Shown: positions 60,067 to 64,000 of the stretch, piece by piece | How positions within the stretch are numbered: position 1 is the stretch's first letter | Layout: each line of letters opens with the position of its first letter | Assembly (NCBI GenBank): GCA_046347195.1 | Contig: JAXMGQ010000003.1 | Location: 102,898-166,897, forward strand | DNA length: 64,000 nucleotides | Reading direction: 5' to 3' | DNA from: TMP-86 sp046347195 | GTDB lineage: Bacteria > Pseudomonadota > Gammaproteobacteria > Steroidobacterales > Steroidobacteraceae | The notes under the pieces: generated by a model | Database searches by the model: none | Seen by the model: the letters and a program-made list of their open reading frames with translations, nothing else | What the model was told of the DNA's origin: nothing | Program-made: the position numbers and the translations under genes

Positions 60067-61136
60067 GCGGGATTTCCGCGTTGATCCAGACGCTGGCGAG
60101 ACCGGAGATCCTGGCGCTGGAGCCCTACTCTCACGCGGACTGGCAGCCGCACTTGGTGCGCCTGCATGCGAACGAAGCCCCCTGGCGTCCCGCAGGCGAC
60201 ACCACCGCCGCCGGCCTCAATCTCTATCCGGAGCCCATTGCGCACGAACTCGGGCGCAGGCTCGCCGCCCTGTACGAGATGGACCCCAGGCAGTTGCTCG
60301 TCACCCGGGGTAGCGATGAGGCCATCGACCTGCTGAGCCGCATCTTCCTCCGGGCCGGGCACGATGCGGTGCTGCAGACCCCGCCCACCTTCGGCATGTA
60401 CAAGGTCGCGGCGCGCATCCAGGGGGCACAGGTCATCGACGCACCGCTCCTCAGGGAGCAGGACTGGCGCCTGGATCCGGCGCGGTTGCTCGCGGCATGG
60501 GTCCCCGAAGCGCGGCTGGTCTACCTGTGCTCGCCCAACAATCCCACCGGCAATCGGCTCGACGATGCTGCCCTGCTGCAGGTCTGCGAGGCGCTCGCCG
60601 GCAAGGCCATCGTGGCGATGGACGAGGCCTACATCGAGTGGTCCGGCGCGGCGAGCTTCACCCGCTTCCTCGCACGGCATCCGCACCTGGTCATCCTGCG
60701 CACCCTGTCCAAGGCCCACGCACTGGCCGGCGCGCGTTGCGGAGCGTTGATCGCGCACCCCGACATCATTTCACTCGCCGCCCGCGTGATCCCGCCTTAC
60801 GCCATTTCGCAGGGAACGATCGAATCGGTGCTGCGGGCGCTCGAACCCGCCGCGCTCACGGTCTCGCGCGAACGCCTGGCATCACTGCTGGGCGAACGCC
60901 GGCGGCTCGCCGAAGGGCTGGCCGCGCTGCCCGAGGTCGAGAAGGTCTGGCCCAGCGATGCGAACTTCCTGATGATCGATTGCCACGACCCCGCGCTGCT
61001 GCTGCGGCGGGCCGCGGCGGGCGGGTTCATCCTGCGCGATCTCACGCGCCAGGCCAGCCTGGCGCGCTCGCTGCGCGTGTCGGTGGGCAGCCCCGAGCAC
61101 AACCGGTCCTTGCTGAGGAGCCTTGCCACCCCATGA
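60063..61136 (+). CDS. hisC: Histidinol-phosphate aminotransferase
   Basis: 357-residue PLP enzyme. HANEAPWRP, LVTRGSDEAIDLLSRIFL, CSPNNPTGNRLDD, VAMDEAYIEW and the Schiff-base Lys in LRTLSKAHALAGARCG are typical. It makes L-histidinol phosphate from imidazole-acetol phosphate. Overlaps hisD and hisB by 4 bases. Confidence 0.96.
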   Translation: MSGISALIQTLARPEILALEPYSHADWQPHLVRLHANEAPWRPAGDTTAAGLNLYPEPIAHELGRRLAALYEMDPRQLLVTRGSDEAIDLLSRIFLRAGHDAVLQTPPTFGMYKVAARIQGAQVIDAPLLREQDWRLDPARLLAAWVPEARLVYLCSPNNPTGNRLDDAALLQVCEALAGKAIVAMDEAYIEWSGAASFTRFLARHPHLVILRTLSKAHALAGARCGALIAHPDIISLAARVIPPYAISQGTIESVLRALEPAALTVSRERLASLLGERRRLAEGLAALPEVEKVWPSDANFLMIDCHDPALLLRRAAAGGFILRDLTRQASLARSLRVSVGSPEHNRSLLRSLATP

Positions 61137-62209
61137 GCGGACAGCACATCCTGTTCATCGATCGCGACGGCACGCTGGTCGAGGAACCCCCCGACGAGCA
61201 GGTCGACCGGCTCGACAAGGTGCGGCTGCTTCCCGGTGTCGTGCCGGCGCTGCTGCAGTTGAAGGCCGCGGGTTTCCGCTTCGTGATGGTGACCAACCAG
61301 GACGGCCTGGGAACCCCGAGCTTCCCCAAGGAGGATTTCCAGCCGGTGCAGGACTTCATCCTGCACCTGTTCGGCTCACAGGGTATCGACTTCGACCCCG
61401 TGCTGGTCTGCCCGCACTTCCGGCACGAGGGCTGCACCTGCCGCAAGCCCGGCACGGCCCTGATCACCCCGCTCCTGGAGCTGGCGCCGCTCGACGCCTC
61501 GCGCAGCTTCGTCATCGGCGATCGCGACACCGACCTGGAACTCGCACGCAACCTGGGCATCGCCGGCCTGCGGGTGCGCATCGGCGCAGAACCGGGCGAA
61601 ACCTGGCCCGAGGTCGCGAGGCGCATCCTGGAATCCGCCCGGCGCGCGAGCCACTCGCGCAAGACCCGCGAGACGCAGATCCGCGTCGCCATCGACCTGT
61701 CACATGCCGAGGGCACGCACATCGACACCGGCATCGGCTTCTTCGACCACATGCTCGAGCAGATCGCGCGGCACGGCGGCTTCTCGCTGGAGCTGCACTG
61801 CCGGGGAGACCTGCAGGTCGATGAACATCACACCGTGGAGGATTGCGCGCTGGCCCTGGGAAGCTGCCTGCGCGAGGCGTTGGGTGACAAGCGCGGCATC
61901 GGCCGGTACGGCTTCGTGCTCGCCATGGACGAGGCCGAGGCGCAGGTGGCGCTCGACCTGTCGGGGCGCCCCTGGTTCGTCTGGGCCGGCAGTTTCGGGC
62001 GCGAACGCGTCGGCGAACTGCCCACCGAGCTCGTGCCCCATTTCTTCCGTTCGTTCGCCGACAGCCTCGGCGCGGCCCTGCACCTGCGCGTGACCGGCGA
62101 GAACTCGCATCACATGGTCGAGGCCTGCTTCAAGGGCGTCGGCCGCGCACTGCGCCAGGCGATCCGGCTGGAAGGCAGTGAACTGCCCAGCACCAAGGGC
62201 ACGCTGTGA
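61133..62209 (+). CDS. hisB: Bifunctional histidinol-phosphatase / imidazoleglycerol-phosphate dehydratase
   Basis: 358 residues with two enzymes fused. Residues 1-165 are a HAD-type phosphatase (FIDRDGTLVEEP nucleophile Asp, VMVTNQDGLGTP, zinc Cys in CPHFRHEGCTCRKPG, GDRDTDLELARNLG). Residues 170-358 are IGP dehydratase (GIGFFDHMLEQIARHGG and DEHHTVEDCALALG, metal-binding His). It catalyses steps 7 and 9 of histidine synthesis. This fusion is the gammaproteobacterial form. Confidence 0.97.
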   Translation: MSGQHILFIDRDGTLVEEPPDEQVDRLDKVRLLPGVVPALLQLKAAGFRFVMVTNQDGLGTPSFPKEDFQPVQDFILHLFGSQGIDFDPVLVCPHFRHEGCTCRKPGTALITPLLELAPLDASRSFVIGDRDTDLELARNLGIAGLRVRIGAEPGETWPEVARRILESARRASHSRKTRETQIRVAIDLSHAEGTHIDTGIGFFDHMLEQIARHGGFSLELHCRGDLQVDEHHTVEDCALALGSCLREALGDKRGIGRYGFVLAMDEAEAQVALDLSGRPWFVWAGSFGRERVGELPTELVPHFFRSFADSLGAALHLRVTGENSHHMVEACFKGVGRALRQAIRLEGSELPSTKGTL

Positions 62210-62808
62210 GCGCGCGCCGCGCCGTGATCATCGACAACGGCGGCGCCAACATCGCCTCGCTTCGCTTCGCGCTGGACCGGCTGGGCACGCAGGCCGAGCT
62301 GTCGGCCGATGCCGGCCGGATACGCAACGCCAGCCACGTCCTGCTGCCCGGCGTCGGTGCGGCTGGCGATGCCATGCAGCGCCTGCGCGATCGCGGCCTG
62401 GACGCGCTGATACCGCGGCTGACCCAGCCGCTGCTGGGCATCTGCCTCGGCATGCAGCTGCTGTTCGACTCCTCGGCGGAAGGTGATACCGCTTGCCTGG
62501 GCATCCTGCCCGGCCGCGCGGGCCGCCTGCCCGCGGCGCGGGACCGGCCCGTGCCTCACATGGGCTGGAACACGCTGCAGCCCTGTTCCCCCTCGCCATT
62601 GCTCTCGGCACTCCCCGAACGCGCCTGGGCGTACTTCGTGCACAGCTTCGCGCTGCCGGTCTCCGGCTGCACCACGGCACGCTGCGACTATGGCGTCGGG
62701 TTCAGCGCCTGCGTGCAGCGTGACAACTTCTTCGGCACGCAGTTCCATCCGGAGCGGTCGGCCGCCGTGGGAGCGCGCGTGCTGCAGAACTTCCTCGCAC
62801 TGGATTGA
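62206..62808 (+). CDS. hisH: Imidazole glycerol phosphate synthase subunit HisH
   Basis: 200-residue glutamine amidotransferase that feeds ammonia to HisF. The nucleophile Cys is in LGICLGMQLLFDSS, and the His/Glu pair in GTQFHPERS. Starts with GTG at 62206, overlapping hisB (GTGA). Length normal. Confidence 0.95.
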   Translation: MSARRAVIIDNGGANIASLRFALDRLGTQAELSADAGRIRNASHVLLPGVGAAGDAMQRLRDRGLDALIPRLTQPLLGICLGMQLLFDSSAEGDTACLGILPGRAGRLPAARDRPVPHMGWNTLQPCSPSPLLSALPERAWAYFVHSFALPVSGCTTARCDYGVGFSACVQRDNFFGTQFHPERSAAVGARVLQNFLALD

Positions 62809-62810
62809 CC

Positions 62811-63551
62811 ATGAGACTGATACCGGCGATCGACCTTCGGCAAGGACGCTGCGTGCGGCTGTTTCAGGGAGATTTCGACGCGGAGACGCGCTACCCCGTG
62901 GAGCCGGTCGCGCTCGCCCGGCGCTACCGCTCGCTCGGGGCCGACTGGCTGCACGTGGTGGACCTCGATGGCGCCCGCGACGGCATCGCCGGCAACGCGT
63001 CGATCATCGGCCAGATCGCCGCCATCCCGGGCCTGAAGCTGCAGGTGGGCGGAGGCCTGCGCGAGGCGCGCGCGCTGCGCACGCTGCTCGACCAGGGCGT
63101 TTCCCGGGTGGTGGTGGGCAGCGCCGCGGTGACGCACCCGGCCGAGGTCGCGCAGTGGATCACCAGCCTGGGACCTGAGCACGTGACGCTGGCATTCGAC
63201 GTGCGCTTCGATGCGAGCGGCGTGCCGCGGCTCGCCACTCACGGCTGGCGATCGCAATCGGAGGTCACGCTGTGGGACGCCGTGGCGGGATTCCTGCCCG
63301 CGGGACTCTGCCACGTGCTGTGCACCGACGTGAGCCGCGACGGCGCGCTGAACGGCCCCAACCTCGAGCTGTATGCGACGGCCGCGAAGCGCTTCGGCCA
63401 AGTGCAATGGCAGGCATCGGGCGGCATCCGCGACGTGGGCGACCTCGTTGCGCTGAGCGGGATCGGGCTCGCCGCGGCCATCAGCGGCAAGGCCTTGCTG
63501 GAGGATCGCATGACACACGCGGAGCTGCGGCCATTCTTGCCAAACGCCTGA
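62811..63551 (+). CDS. hisA: Phosphoribosylformimino-AICAR-phosphate isomerase
   Basis: 246-residue TIM barrel. PAIDLRQGRCVRLFQGDF, KLQVGGGLREARALRTLL, and CTDVSRDGALNGPNLELY (the second catalytic Asp) are canonical, and QASGGIRDVGDLVAL binds phosphate. It opens the ring of ProFAR. The ATG at 62811 is preferred over TTG 62805. Overlaps the start of hisF by about 19 bases. Confidence 0.95.
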   Translation: MRLIPAIDLRQGRCVRLFQGDFDAETRYPVEPVALARRYRSLGADWLHVVDLDGARDGIAGNASIIGQIAAIPGLKLQVGGGLREARALRTLLDQGVSRVVVGSAAVTHPAEVAQWITSLGPEHVTLAFDVRFDASGVPRLATHGWRSQSEVTLWDAVAGFLPAGLCHVLCTDVSRDGALNGPNLELYATAAKRFGQVQWQASGGIRDVGDLVALSGIGLAAAISGKALLEDRMTHAELRPFLPNA

Positions 63552-64000
63552 TTCCCTGCCTCGACGTGCGCGACGGTCGTGTCGTCAAGGGCGTGCGCTT
63601 CCGCGATCATCGCATCGTGGGCGACATCCTGGAACTGGCGCAGCGCTACCGTGACGAGGGAGCCGATGAACTGGTGTTCTACGACATCACGGCAAGTCCC
63701 GACGGCCGCAGCGTCGATCGCGGCTGGGTGAGCGAGGTCGCGCGCCTGCTCGACATCCCCTTCTGCGTGGCCGGCGGCATCCGTTCGGTGGCGGAGGCGG
63801 AAGCGGTGCTGGCGGCGGGCGCGGAGAAGATCTCGGTGAATTCACCGGCGCTGGCCAATCCGCCGCTGATCGGCGATCTCGCGCGGCGATTCGGTTCGCA
63901 ATGCGTCGTGGTGGGCATCGACAGCCAGACCCGCGAGGGTGGCTGGTACGTGCAGCAGTACACGGGGAGCGAGGCCCATGCGCGCGATGCCGCGCGCGGC
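63533..64000 (+). CDS. hisF: Imidazole glycerol phosphate synthase subunit HisF, cut by window end
   Basis: First 156 residues of the cyclase TIM barrel: LAKRLIPCLDVRDGRVVKGVRFRDHRIVGDILELAQRY, DELVFYDITASPDGR, FCVAGGIRSVAEAE and AEKISVNSPALA. The usual protein begins M-L-A/S-K/R-R-I-I-P, and here that position is ATT (63533-63535). No ATG, GTG or TTG occurs in frame near it. So the start is either a rare ATT initiation or a base error. Continues past 64000. Confidence 0.9.
   Translation, partial: MLAKRLIPCLDVRDGRVVKGVRFRDHRIVGDILELAQRYRDEGADELVFYDITASPDGRSVDRGWVSEVARLLDIPFCVAGGIRSVAEAEAVLAAGAEKISVNSPALANPPLIGDLARRFGSQCVVVGIDSQTREGGWYVQQYTGSEAHARDAARG

Overview
The window is a GC-rich chromosomal segment of a Gram-negative bacterium. 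Four things point to a gammaproteobacterium near the Xanthomonadales/Steroidobacterales (inference, no phylogeny run): a TonB-dependent receptor, a tonB-exbB-exbD-exbD set, type II secretion pseudopilin genes, and a metX-metB pair behind a SAM riboswitch. A MhpR-like IclR regulator and an AddAB-like helicase-nuclease pair fit the same picture. No rRNA, tRNA, CRISPR array, insertion sequence or phage gene was found.

Layout. 1-3.5 kb: TonB-dependent receptor, an orphan N-terminal fragment resembling M48 peptidases, and a DUF1428 gene. 3.46-5.3 kb: a less GC-rich stretch with a small zinc-ribbon membrane protein, a 221-residue protein of unknown function and about 600 bases without a convincing gene. 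5.3-13.5 kb: formate-tetrahydrofolate ligase, a COG3650-like lipoprotein overlapping a TetR regulator, a ThsB-like TIR protein, an EEP phosphodiesterase, a FadB/FadJ-type enzyme and a double cyclic-nucleotide-domain/rhodanese protein. 13.5-22.9 kb (minus strand): a compact run fabD-fabG-acpP-fabF-pabB-pabC-mltG-tmk-holB-pilZ, headed by a rhombosortase gene. 22.9-28.7 kb (plus): gspGHIJKLMN of a type II secretion system. 28.7-39.6 kb (minus): oligopeptide-type ABC transporter oppBCDF, an aminotransferase, then addB-like and addA-like genes. 39.7-42.8 kb: MhpR-like regulator, etfBA, peroxiredoxin. 42.8-46.7 kb (minus): tonB-exbB-exbD-exbD-TPR. 46.8-55 kb: ilvD, an EamA transporter and a leucyl aminopeptidase on minus, then ilvC-leuCDB on plus. 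55-57.4 kb (minus): SAM riboswitch, metX, metB. 57.4-64 kb (plus): TrpR-like hisR with an operator-like palindrome, then hisGDCBHAF, with hisF cut by the window end.

How the genes work together. The rhombosortase beside the gsp cluster suggests processing of GlyGly-CTERM proteins exported by that type II system. The Ton operon would energise receptors such as the one at the window start. The right third is amino-acid biosynthesis: branched chain, methionine and histidine. Methionine and histidine show visible control elements.

A recurring feature is single-base frame breaks, many in short homopolymers, in otherwise well-conserved genes: leuB three, addB-like four, oppF-like two, peroxiredoxin one, and the zinc-ribbon gene probably one. 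This looks more like residual long-read sequencing error than gene decay. Those genes are annotated as broken as written but probably intact in the organism. Some starts are unusual: hisF offers only ATT, metX starts at TTG, and pabB starts at a GTG inside fabF.
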